A stretch of DNA of 26,245 bases, taken from the IMG/VR virus record IMGVR_UViG_3300042691_029036, positions 1 through 26,245 of that record. One strand, 5' to 3'. The translations under genes and the position numbers were made by a program. The DNA is from a virus. This document shows positions 13,076-18,983 of the stretch, one piece after another. Under the pieces are notes generated by a model. That model had not been told where the DNA came from, ran no database searches, and saw only the letters and a program-made list of their open reading frames with translations. Every line of letters begins with the position of its first letter. The stretch's first letter is position 1.

Positions 13076-14032
13076 TTAAGCCGCGAGCAGCTCCATGGCA
13101 CGATTTTTAATGGCTGCACCCGTGCCGAACCACGCCGATTCGAGCCTTGTATTGTCACTGCGTCCGCGTTCGTGGTCTACTAATTCTGTTACCGCGTTAA
13201 GCATTCCCCAGCGCGTGCCGGTGACACCCGCAATATCCGAACCGATAGCCGAACCTTCAAATAATTTGATTATTCGTTTATATGCCCGTGAATCGGTGAT
13301 ATCTATTTTGCCCGTATGGTAAGGCTTGAGCAGCTCGGCCACAAACGCGTCCGCGTCATCCGCGCCCATGGTTACGCCCGCCAGCCTGCGCGAGTCAACT
13401 AAAAAGCGCTCAAAATTATTGGCCACAATGCCCAGCTCTAGGCGCACCGCGTCCGCGTCGAATCGTTCGCTGTGCAGCACGCGAACAGAGGCCGTATTGT
13501 CCCCCAGCGCGGCCGTGATAGTGTTATTGCATACCACGCGCACCGTGGTGAATTTTGCCACTGTGGCCATTGTTCCATCATATGACGTACCCAGCAACAA
13601 ATAAGGCTTGACGGTGTCACCGTCCACAATGTCCGCGCCAGCGCCAACGGATGCCAGCGCCCAAACGCGCCGCCCGTAACTCAACGCGCCCGCAGTTTCC
13701 AATTGAAACCCGCCAAGCTTTACCAAGTTGTCAAAAAACCCCATAACCTCCGCAGGCTGCACCACGTGGTAACCGTCCGAAACAACGGCCAAAGGTGCGC
13801 CGGTGTCGCTACGGTGTAAAACCTTCCGGCCTTTGAACACCTCCGGCGCAGTAGCGGAGGGGTGACGGAATAAAACCGGACTCTCGAGCACTGTATAAGC
13901 CAAACCGGCTTCGCGTGTCCAAGTTGTGATATCCGCATCCGCGCTTAAAGCTTGGCCTAAACCGTGCCAAGGTGTTTTGCCTGCATATGCAATTGCATTT
14001 GTGCCGGTGGTGTTATCTATCATGTGAGCCAT
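13076..14032 (-). CDS. DUF932-family phage/plasmid protein
   Basis: 318 residues. The N-terminal NAIAYAGKTPWHGLGQAL signature (about 13-30), VSDGYHVVQPAEVMGFFDNL (about 84-103) and VRVVCNNTITAAL with FERFLVDSRRL later are typical of the DUF932 (phage/plasmid-like TIGR03299) family. The family occurs on phages and plasmids and its biochemical role is not established. The length is normal. ATG at 14032 follows the weaker motif GAAAGAATAG. It is a separate transcription unit: promoter at 14090-14117, leader stem-loop at 14061-14080, terminator array at 12859-13048. Confidence 0.88.
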   Translation of the reverse strand: MAHMIDNTTGTNAIAYAGKTPWHGLGQALSADADITTWTREAGLAYTVLESPVLFRHPSATAPEVFKGRKVLHRSDTGAPLAVVSDGYHVVQPAEVMGFFDNLVKLGGFQLETAGALSYGRRVWALASVGAGADIVDGDTVKPYLLLGTSYDGTMATVAKFTTVRVVCNNTITAALGDNTASVRVLHSERFDADAVRLELGIVANNFERFLVDSRRLAGVTMGADDADAFVAELLKPYHTGKIDITDSRAYKRIIKLFEGSAIGSDIAGVTGTRWGMLNAVTELVDHERGRSDNTRLESAWFGTGAAIKNRAMELLAA

Positions 14033-14060
14033 TTTGCTATTCTTTCTTTAAAGGTTGAAT

Positions 14061-14080
14061 CAGTAGCCGCCCGGCTGCTG
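14061..14080 (-). other. Leader stem-loop before the DUF932 gene
   Basis: Twenty bases, CAGTAGCCG/CGGCTGCTG arms with one T-G mismatch (a G-U or C-A type pair depending on strand) and a 2-base centre. The predicted start is near 14083, so the stem-loop forms the 5' end of the mRNA. The SD motif begins 14 bases later. Confidence 0.55.
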
Positions 14081-14089
14081 ATGTGTTGA

Positions 14090-14117
14090 ATTCTAGTCTA
14101 TTGTGCGTGCCGGTCAA
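14090..14117 (-). promoter_or_regulatory. Predicted sigma70-type promoter for the DUF932 gene
   Basis: Minus strand: TTGACC (14112-14117), 16-base spacer, TAGAAT (14090-14095). The -10 sequence and spacer length are the same as in the promoter of the giant virion gene. Confidence 0.6.
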
Positions 14118-14149
14118 TTGAATTATTTCTATCAGTTCAGGGCTTTCGA

Positions 14150-14221
14150 TTACTTATCTAAATAATCCAATAGCCAACCTAACAATAAAAAAAGTACAAA
14201 AGCCACAAGTAAAAATATCAT
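14150..14221 (-). CDS. 23-residue single-pass membrane peptide
   Basis: The peptide begins MIFLLVAFVLFLLLGWLLDY and ends LDK: an almost pure hydrophobic helix with a short charged C-terminus. The ATG overlaps the TGA of the upstream cysteine-rich gene (ATGA). CGAGGTG lies 6 bases before it, inside that gene, so translation is probably coupled. The peptide is too short for most gene finders. Small phage membrane peptides can be lysis, superinfection-exclusion or stress factors, but nothing here decides among these. Confidence 0.5.
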   Translation of the reverse strand: MIFLLVAFVLFLLLGWLLDYLDK

Positions 14222-14919
14222 GCGGCCACCTCGCGCCCAATATCCCCCGCGATATGGTGCCGCAGCATCGAGCCCACGGGCAGCGCCCGAGCAAAGTCGC
14301 GCACCGTTTGCGCATCATTTGCATGCCCGGTTTTGCGCGTACCGTGCCACTGTATCGCCACCGGACCACTGGCAGCGTAGCAGCCGCCCGGGTCATCCGT
14401 GCCTACTCGTTTTTTACCCGTGCCATGGGCAACAAAAACCACAACAAAATCACGATCACCACGTGCGCACAATGGGGAACCGTTCCCACAATCCGCACAT
14501 GTAAATGATTCGGCCAATTCAGCGGGACAACGGGCAAAAGTAACCCCGTGAATTTTACGCGGCCAAGTGTCGGCAGTGTCCACCGGTGCAGCGTAAACCG
14601 CCGGGCGGCCAAGCTCTACAGTGCGCACCGCGTCCGCGATAGTGTCGCAGCTCGCGTTAATTGTCGTTTTACCCGGTGCCGGTGTAGGCAGCGCCTCAGC
14701 GGGAAAATGAGAATAAGCCCAAGCCATACCGCGCCGGGGTACCGCGTCATATACGGCAGCCAAATAATCCGCGTCTATATGATCCGTGCCGGTTTCGCTT
14801 TTCGGGTGAAGCGCACAAGTACGCGGGCACGTGCCATACGTCTCATGTTCGCCAGCGCGATAAGTTACCGCAATTGGACCGGTTTTTTTATTGGCTGATA
14901 TTGCAACAGTTTTTAACAT
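14218..14919 (-). CDS. Cysteine-rich phage protein of unknown function
   Basis: 233 residues. It opens with KTVAISANKKTGPIAVTYRA, then CPRTC (31-35). A later cluster FTCADCGNGSPLCARGDRDF (139-158) and C180 in GGCYAASGP give seven or more cysteines, and VVVFVAHGTGKKR follows. The CP..C / CADC..C / AHG pattern recalls an uncharacterised phage family I believe is called DUF7227; I could not check the name. The spaced CxxC pairs suggest metal binding. A GAAAGAATAG motif precedes ATG, and the start overlaps the preceding gene by 7 bases. Residues before the first cysteines look like a compact beta domain. Function not known. Confidence 0.7.
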   Translation of the reverse strand: MLKTVAISANKKTGPIAVTYRAGEHETYGTCPRTCALHPKSETGTDHIDADYLAAVYDAVPRRGMAWAYSHFPAEALPTPAPGKTTINASCDTIADAVRTVELGRPAVYAAPVDTADTWPRKIHGVTFARCPAELAESFTCADCGNGSPLCARGDRDFVVVFVAHGTGKKRVGTDDPGGCYAASGPVAIQWHGTRKTGHANDAQTVRDFARALPVGSMLRHHIAGDIGREVAA

Positions 14920-15158
14920 AACTCTATTCTTTCTTTGTTGGTGAAGCGGCCAGTGTAGGCCAACTCCGGCACAATTCCCAATTGATTTTTTAAATAATCG
15001 AGCCGTTCCGATAGCTTGGCTTTATTAATTGGTTCGACAATAAAAAGCCCGTCGAAATTATCGCGGCCCCACTGTAGCGCCTCGCGTTTTAATCTGAAAA
15101 TTTTCGAGGGATCCTCTCGGCGGGCGTGCGCCCAATAAACGCAAACGGGTTTTCTCAT
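14913..15158 (-). CDS. Unknown small protein
   Basis: 81 residues, starting MRKPVCVYWAHARREDPSKI. The alternating VCVYWAH strand, Arg/Lys-rich helix, FDGLFIVEPIN strand and later helices suggest a small alpha/beta fold. Not recognised. ATG overlaps the stop of the upstream gene (ATGA), with GGGGGAA before it, and its 3' end overlaps the cysteine-rich gene by 7 bases. Confidence 0.7.
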   Translation of the reverse strand: MRKPVCVYWAHARREDPSKIFRLKREALQWGRDNFDGLFIVEPINKAKLSERLDYLKNQLGIVPELAYTGRFTNKERIELC

Positions 15159-15358
15159 ATTTTCCCCCTAACGGCAGCCGCAACACTTTGCGCCAAACGG
15201 GTTAAATATTGAGGGTTCGACACTTCCCCCTCTTCAAACGTGCATGCCTGCTCATTAACGCACAAGGTCGCATACTCTTCGATATGCACAAGGTCGCCAA
15301 GCGTCTCTTCAATGCAATCAATATCGCCAGCAACAATTAAAACAATGTATGTGTTCAT
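15155..15358 (-). CDS. Unknown small protein, first gene of its transcript
   Basis: 67 residues, MNTYIVLIVAGDIDCIEETL and an acidic central part, ending in an Ala/Val helix. Not recognised. GAAAGGATAG (15363-15372) lies 4 bases before ATG. Upstream are a stem-loop (15378-15393) and a predicted promoter (15401-15429), so it leads the unit that continues through the two following genes. Confidence 0.7.
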   Translation of the reverse strand: MNTYIVLIVAGDIDCIEETLGDLVHIEEYATLCVNEQACTFEEGEVSNPQYLTRLAQSVAAAVRGKI

Positions 15359-15377
15359 TTCTCTATCCTTTCTGTTC

Positions 15378-15393
15378 GCTGAATTATCTCAGC
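15378..15393 (-). other. Stem-loop at predicted 5' end of the 15358 transcript
   Basis: Five-pair stem GCTGA/TCAGC with a 6-base loop, beginning at the predicted start near 15394 and ending 5 bases before the SD motif. Confidence 0.5.
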
Positions 15394-15400
15394 AACCTCT

Positions 15401-15429
15401 ATTTTGCCAAACCGGGGCAAAATGTCCAA
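15401..15429 (-). promoter_or_regulatory. Predicted promoter with inverted repeat in its spacer
   Basis: Minus strand: TTGGAC (15424-15429), 17-base spacer, CAAAAT (15401-15406). An 8-base inverted repeat ATTTTGCC/GGCAAAAT (15401-15423) covers the spacer and the -10, so it could act as an operator. Confidence 0.4.
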
Positions 15430-15442
15430 TTGTTTTTTTCAA

Positions 15443-15865
15443 TCAATCTGCCGGAATCAATAGCTCATCCCTAAGGTCTTGCCAAACCATACCCCGTGAT
15501 GGCCAATCAGCCAACGGCGGCAGCCGAAGGCCCTCTTCAGCAAGGGCAACAGCATCGCGCCCATGGTAAAGCAAAATCCGCTCGGGCTTGAGCACTACAC
15601 CCCCCGCACGCAAGACAAGCACAAAGCAAGGCCTGCCCTTGGCTGCATGCCGGGTCAAGAAAGCAATTTGATGCGGGCGCAATTTTACTTTCAAGCCACT
15701 TTGCACCACTTTCAATTCTAAGGTGACAAAGCGATCCCCCACGCCCACCAACATATCGGACACGCCAAGGTTCACACGGTTTTCAATCCGCTCAATATCG
15801 CAGCCCAAAGCCTTGAGCCCGTCTCGCACACGTGCAGAGAATCGCGCCTCAGGTGTCGTCGCCAC
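15443..15865 (-). CDS. PD-(D/E)XK nuclease, VRR-NUC/resolvase-like
   Basis: 140 residues, GTG start. The core NLGVSDMLVGVGDRFVTLELKV (about 32-53) has the Asp of GVSD and the Glu-x-Lys of ELK in the spacing of PD-(D/E)XK enzymes. KLRPHQIAFLTRHAAKGRPCFVLV follows, as in VRR-NUC and Holliday-resolvase-like phage nucleases, where HQ..FL..H often lines the site. It would cut branched or single-stranded DNA in recombination or before packaging. It overlaps the small-terminase gene by 17 bases, which fits a role near packaging. The SD site is weak, so it may rely on coupling. Confidence 0.8.
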   Translation of the reverse strand: MATTPEARFSARVRDGLKALGCDIERIENRVNLGVSDMLVGVGDRFVTLELKVVQSGLKVKLRPHQIAFLTRHAAKGRPCFVLVLRAGGVVLKPERILLYHGRDAVALAEEGLRLPPLADWPSRGMVWQDLRDELLIPAD

Positions 15866-16508
15866 GGTCTATCTCAAAAACGTCCAGCGGAGGATCCGGT
15901 ATGCCTGCATCAAACTCCGGGTCTTTCTCCCGGTCAGTGCTGGCCAACACCTCGCCCGTGCTCGCGTCAATCAAAGCAGTCGGGGGAGGGCCACCGTACA
16001 AACGCTTAAGTTCATCTAACTTCCGCTGCACTTCCTCTTTTGACATCGAGTCAATTGTCCCGTGCCTGATTTCTTTGCGTTCCACGTAAATCGTGCCCAA
16101 TGCTTGACCTCGCCGGTATTCGGCCTGCACGGCAGCAGCAAACGCGCCAGCAGTCAAGGCCTTGTCCCGGATCTCTTGCAAGTCTTTCATGTGGCGTTCG
16201 TACGAAGTGTTGTACTTCGATGCCAATTCGGCTCGATAAGCTTGGATCGCGGCCACCACATGGGGATATTCTTTCGGGTTGGTCAACTTCCACGCCATCA
16301 CCGAAGCAGAGCCCTCTTTGTACCCAGCACGCATCGCGGCCTCTTTCAGGGTCACTCGGCCATCCCCTGACACGTATTCCTGCACAAATTTCCATTCCTT
16401 GGCATTCAGGACCTTTTGCTGCCTTAGGGGTTTGACTTCGCTCGCAAGCCTCTGCTTGGCCTTATCAGGCACCACTGGGGGCACGTTCCAAACATCCCGC
16501 TTGGTCAT
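15849..16508 (-). CDS. terS: Terminase small subunit
   Basis: 219 residues if started at 16508, my preferred start: GGAGG lies 6 bases before it and the ATG overlaps the upstream TGA (ATGA). A longer frame from 16529 has no such support. The N-terminal part has LNAKEWKFVQEYVSGDGRVT followed by LKEAAMRAGYKEGSASVMAW, the DNA-binding helix-turn-helix of Terminase_2-type small subunits. The middle is the oligomerising helical segment (YERHMKDLQEIRDKALTAGA), and the C-terminal tail is acidic. It recognises the packaging site and recruits the large subunit. The large-subunit gene is not next to it but about 4.7 kb downstream, after accessory genes. Confidence 0.85.
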   Translation of the reverse strand: MTKRDVWNVPPVVPDKAKQRLASEVKPLRQQKVLNAKEWKFVQEYVSGDGRVTLKEAAMRAGYKEGSASVMAWKLTNPKEYPHVVAAIQAYRAELASKYNTSYERHMKDLQEIRDKALTAGAFAAAVQAEYRRGQALGTIYVERKEIRHGTIDSMSKEEVQRKLDELKRLYGGPPPTALIDASTGEVLASTDREKDPEFDAGIPDPPLDVFEIDRGDDT

Positions 16509-16720
16509 GCAGTCCTCCACAAGCGCCAACCGTCTTCTACACGGCGCATAGAGAAGGTCCAGCCGGGCCTGTGGACCTTGGCAAAGCGTATAGCCGCTAC
16601 CCTAGCCGAGGCAGCCTGCTTCTCGTCCTTAAACAGGATGCTATCGCCCGTCTCCATGTCCCGAAAAGGGTAGGTCGTGCGATCTTCAGGGATAGGTATG
16701 TTTGCTTCGATTTGTATCAA
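16505..16720 (-). CDS. Small conserved phage protein
   Basis: 71 residues from a TTG start, supported by GGGAG 7 bases upstream; the first internal ATG, at residue 22, would remove the conserved N-terminus. The sequence IPIPEDRTTYPFRDMETGDS and the end AKVHRPGWTFSMRRVEDGW match a small protein pattern often seen near phage regulatory and packaging genes (strand, MxxGDS turn, then a Gly-Trp and basic C-terminus). DNA binding is plausible but not shown. It is the first gene of the leftward transcript from the promoter at 16760-16788. Confidence 0.65.
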   Translation of the reverse strand: MIQIEANIPIPEDRTTYPFRDMETGDSILFKDEKQAASARVAAIRFAKVHRPGWTFSMRRVEDGWRLWRTA

Positions 16721-16759
16721 GGATTAACTCCCGTAAAAGAAAAAACCAATTAACAACGG

Positions 16760-16788
16760 AGTATACATAAAGTAACGCTACCTGTCAA
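16760..16788 (-). promoter_or_regulatory. Consensus sigma70-type promoter, leftward
   Basis: Minus strand: TTGACA (16783-16788), 17-base spacer, TATACT (16760-16765). Five of six -10 bases and all -35 bases match the consensus. Predicted start near 16753 leads into the TTG-start gene at 16720 and then the terS operon. Confidence 0.75.
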
Positions 16789-16809
16789 GGCAAGAGTCAA
16801 TTCGAGTGC

Positions 16810-16831
16810 TCCCTATAGAGGATTTTGGAGG
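16810..16831 (-). promoter_or_regulatory. 22-base motif, leftward copy
   Basis: On the minus strand: CCTCCAAAA, four variable bases, CTATAGGGA. It is identical to the copy at 17005-17026 in 18 of 22 positions and points the opposite way. It ends 21 bases before the leftward -35. See findings for interpretation. Confidence 0.6.
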
Positions 16832-17004
16832 AGGAGTAGTAAAAAAAAAATCGTCTCCTCTAAACGTAGGGACACCCCAGTAAATTACACCGTTTCTTAC
16901 CCCGTAATGTACTGTAATCAGAAAAGTACTTGATTTCATTAACTTATTACACCATTACGTCTATCACGTCTATCCCCACAAAAAAAATAAAAAAAACACC
17001 TCTT

Positions 17005-17026
17005 CCTCCAAAAAGTCCTATAGGGA
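17005..17026 (+). promoter_or_regulatory. 22-base motif, rightward copy
   Basis: CCTCCAAAA, four variable bases, CTATAGGGA on the plus strand. It lies 89 bases before the rightward -35. Confidence 0.6.
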
Positions 17027-17115
17027 TACCCAAAATTGCATAACAAACCCTATTTTATATACCTAATATCATATATATGAGGGAAAACCCCTATAAAAAA
17101 CCCAACAAAATGTAC

Positions 17116-17144
17116 TTGACACCTATGTTTTGCTAACGCATACT
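17116..17144 (+). promoter_or_regulatory. Consensus sigma70-type promoter, rightward
   Basis: TTGACA (17116-17121), 17-base spacer, CATACT (17139-17144). Predicted start near 17151. The leader ends in GAAAGGATAG (17171-17180), the SD motif of the first early gene. A short, weak stem (17147-17159) lies at the start. Confidence 0.7.
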
Positions 17145-17186
17145 ACGTGTCCCTAACACATGTAATTCAAGAAAGGATAGCAGAGT

Positions 17187-17405
17187 ATGAGTATACAATT
17201 CCCCAATCAGCTACACACGGCTGATCTTTCTCTTAAACTTCCCGTTGAGGTTGATTACGGCCTTGATGAGCAAGGAGAGACAAAGATTAAAGCTGTACGC
17301 GTGGTCCATGGTCCGTTGTCCATGGACATAACTGCATTACTCACTGAGGATGACTTTTTTGACATCTTTGTTCAGTTGGATGATTGGTATCACGAAGTAT
17401 CTTAA
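17187..17405 (+). CDS. First early gene, unknown
   Basis: 72 residues, acidic: MSIQFPNQLHTADLSLKLPV, then VDYGLDEQGETKIKAVRVV and a C-terminal LLTEDDFFDIFVQLDDWYHE. A beta-strand-rich first half and acidic helical end can be inferred. Not recognised. It is the promoter-proximal gene of a 14-gene rightward operon and so probably the earliest made protein. GAAAGGATAG lies 6 bases before ATG. Confidence 0.75.
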   Translation: MSIQFPNQLHTADLSLKLPVEVDYGLDEQGETKIKAVRVVHGPLSMDITALLTEDDFFDIFVQLDDWYHEVS

Positions 17406-17415
17406 GGGGCACAGC

Positions 17416-17682
17416 ATGAATGATTTTGATGGACTTTTGTCGTATGACCATGTATTTGAGACGGGTGCGGGCGAGCGTTTGAAGCGTCACACGTTGAATT
17501 GCTGGTTGGAATTTGAGGCTGCGGACCCTAGTGTAGGTTTGCAGGAGGACTGGACGGTGTTTTATGCTTTTTTGAACGGTGTAGATATTTCTGAGATATT
17601 GTCGGACGAGGTCAGGGAGGAGATTATTTTGGGTGTTATGCAGTATTGTGCAGACGAGGCCGCGCAGGCCGCATATTTTTAA
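17416..17682 (+). CDS. Unknown early protein
   Basis: 88 residues from ATG 17416, chosen because AAGGGG lies a few bases upstream. A longer frame from 17350 would overlap the first gene and lacks an SD site. The protein is acidic, with LKRHTLNCWLEFEAADPSVG and a helical C-terminus ending YCADEAAQAAYF. Its DNA is unusually T/G-rich, with Leu mostly TTG, unlike the gene before it. No family recognised. Confidence 0.7.
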   Translation: MNDFDGLLSYDHVFETGAGERLKRHTLNCWLEFEAADPSVGLQEDWTVFYAFLNGVDISEILSDEVREEIILGVMQYCADEAAQAAYF

Positions 17683-17706
17683 TTTAACTTTTATTGGAGA
17701 AACAGA

Positions 17707-17931
17707 ATGAGCAAGAAGAAAGAGGTACCTTTGAATTATTTTGAAGTCAACACATGGATGGTTGATGATGCGTTGAACACGATGAATGAGGCAACGTCTA
17801 TTTTGGCGTTAATTGCCAAGTCTGCTGACCGTTCGATGAAACAGGCGTTGTATGGGGTGATAACGGTATTGATTAGTGCGGAGTTGACTTTGGGTGAGTA
17901 TTTAGATAAGCCGGAGGGGACAGATGTCTGA
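17707..17931 (+). CDS. Unknown early protein, helical
   Basis: 74 residues, starting MSKKKEVPLNYFEVNTWMVD. A long helix-prone stretch (DALNTMNEATSILALIAKSA and onward) looks amphipathic. It is not a clear membrane span because Lys and Asp interrupt it. GGAG precedes ATG. It overlaps the next gene by 8 bases. Confidence 0.7.
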   Translation: MSKKKEVPLNYFEVNTWMVDDALNTMNEATSILALIAKSADRSMKQALYGVITVLISAELTLGEYLDKPEGTDV

Positions 17932-18172
17932 TAACAACAAAGAGTTGCTCTCTTCGGAGGAGATAGCGCGTATACGGGATGAGGCGCAGGCTTGTGCGCA
18001 GGAGATTGCTAGGACGATGTTTAAGCATTCCAAGTCACCTAAGGTTTCTGTGTTGGCGGCCATGTTGGTAGCGGCGGGCGGTGCGCGGGCCTCGGGTGTT
18101 GATAAGCATATGGCGTTGGATATGTTTTTAACTTTTTACAATGATGCAGATAATTTTATGATGGAGGAATGA
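17924..18172 (+). CDS. Unknown early protein, helical
   Basis: 82 residues. LSSEEIARIRDEAQACAQEI is a charged helix; VSVLAAMLVAAGGARASGVD is a Gly/Ala-rich hydrophobic segment, too short and charged for a sure membrane span. GGAGGGG lies before ATG inside the previous gene. Confidence 0.7.
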   Translation: MSDNNKELLSSEEIARIRDEAQACAQEIARTMFKHSKSPKVSVLAAMLVAAGGARASGVDKHMALDMFLTFYNDADNFMMEE

Positions 18173-18423
18173 TGAGCACTCAAAAAGTTATTGCTAGTAC
18201 CCTTGGAATGGATCAAGCTGAGTTGTCAGATTACCGGTATCAGCCAACACGAACCAAACAAGCAATTTATGCAATTGGAGATAGATACTTTGCTTGCGGG
18301 AAAAAGGCCCCAAAAGATGAAGTTGGACGGGACTGGATGGTTGAAACAGACCAATTCTTTGCCAAGCTAAGCGGGACTGTCTTATGGTCATCCGCCCAAT
18401 GCACTGCACAGGAGGTGGCGTGA
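18172..18423 (+). CDS. Unknown early protein
   Basis: 83 residues. Of two adjacent ATG codons the second (18172) is preferred, since GGAGG is 4 bases before it and only 1 before the first. It shares one base with the previous TGA. The sequence contains ELSDYRYQPTRTKQAIYAIG and DRYFACGKKAPKDEVGRDW, possibly a small beta-rich DNA- or RNA-binding fold by composition. Not recognised. Base composition differs from the T/G-rich genes on both sides. Confidence 0.7.
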   Translation: MSTQKVIASTLGMDQAELSDYRYQPTRTKQAIYAIGDRYFACGKKAPKDEVGRDWMVETDQFFAKLSGTVLWSSAQCTAQEVA

Positions 18424-18424
18424 T

Positions 18425-18649
18425 ATGGAACAGGTTAAATATTTGGAGTTAGAGGTAGCTGAGTTGCGCAAGTTGTTGGTGGAGTGCGAATTGCAGTTGC
18501 GGATCAGGTCGGACATGGTGATGAGGTTGCAGCGTGAGCCGTTGACCGAGGAGCGTGTTTATGCTTTGTACAGGCGTTCATTGGATTGGCGGGTATTGGC
18601 GCGGGATGTGGAGGCTGAGCATGGGGTGAATCCGGTGGGGGAGATATGA
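18425..18649 (+). CDS. Small coiled-coil early protein
   Basis: 74 residues. MEQVKYLELEVAELRKLLVE continues in a heptad pattern of Leu/Val to about residue 37, typical of a short coiled coil that would dimerise. The C-terminus (YALYRRSLDWRVLARDVEAE) is basic and helical. GGAGG precedes ATG. It ends at the overlapping ATGA of the next gene. A dimeric regulator is possible but no DNA-binding motif is clear. Confidence 0.7.
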   Translation: MEQVKYLELEVAELRKLLVECELQLRIRSDMVMRLQREPLTEERVYALYRRSLDWRVLARDVEAEHGVNPVGEI

Positions 18650-18864
18650 AGACCGTCATCCATGTGAACCAGCATGTTGTTAGAGCCAACGCAAAGAATG
18701 GTACTAACGACCCTGTGCTGACTATAAAGGACTATAAAAGCAACAGATACGCCCATTCTGTGAACATTAATGGCGTGAGCCGTGTGGTGTACAGCCCCGA
18801 CAAGCCGTTGTCATGCGGTGCGAAGGTGTGGATAGAAACGCAGGCCGAAGTGGAGGTGGTGTGA
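18646..18864 (+). CDS. Small conserved-looking phage protein
   Basis: 72 residues: MKTVIHVNQHVVRANAKNGT, then DPVLTIKDYKSNRYAHSVNI and PLSCGAKVWIETQAEVEVV. The strand-rich pattern suggests a small beta barrel or sheet. I recall very similar proteins in phages and prophages of Burkholderiales, with no known function (not searched). ATGA overlap with the gene before. Confidence 0.7.
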   Translation: MKTVIHVNQHVVRANAKNGTNDPVLTIKDYKSNRYAHSVNINGVSRVVYSPDKPLSCGAKVWIETQAEVEVV

Positions 18865-18983
18865 TGTGGGATGTAGCTGTAACTTTTATGTTAATGATGT
18901 TTGGTGCGTTCACTGTCATTGCATTCGGTGCGATTCTCATTTGGGCGTTGTATGTATTTCAAAAGGGAGTTGATGATGAATGA
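18864..18983 (+). CDS. 39-residue single-pass membrane protein
   Basis: MWDVAVTFMLMMFGAFTVIA continues as a hydrophobic helix to about residue 32, then FQKGVDDE. One long transmembrane span with a charged C-terminus. GGAGG lies 7 bases before the ATG, which shares its A with the previous stop. It overlaps the next gene by 8 bases. Unknown role; a lysis, exclusion or membrane-targeting early function would be reasonable but unproven. Confidence 0.6.
   Translation: MWDVAVTFMLMMFGAFTVIAFGAILIWALYVFQKGVDDE

Larger units (their letters stand above)
16721..17186. promoter_or_regulatory. Divergent AT-rich control region
   Basis: About 465 bases with no gene. Besides the two promoters and the two 22-base motifs it contains a ten-A run (16841-16850) inside a GAGGAG...CTCCTC imperfect inverted repeat, a tandem ACGTCTATC pair (near 16955-16975) and long A-rich stretches. 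This could also be a replication origin, but I see no decisive origin boxes. Confidence 0.65.

Noticed and set aside
16721-17186. Replication origin
   Set aside because: It is AT-rich and contains short repeats, but no DnaA-box series, iteron set or clear unwinding element could be shown.
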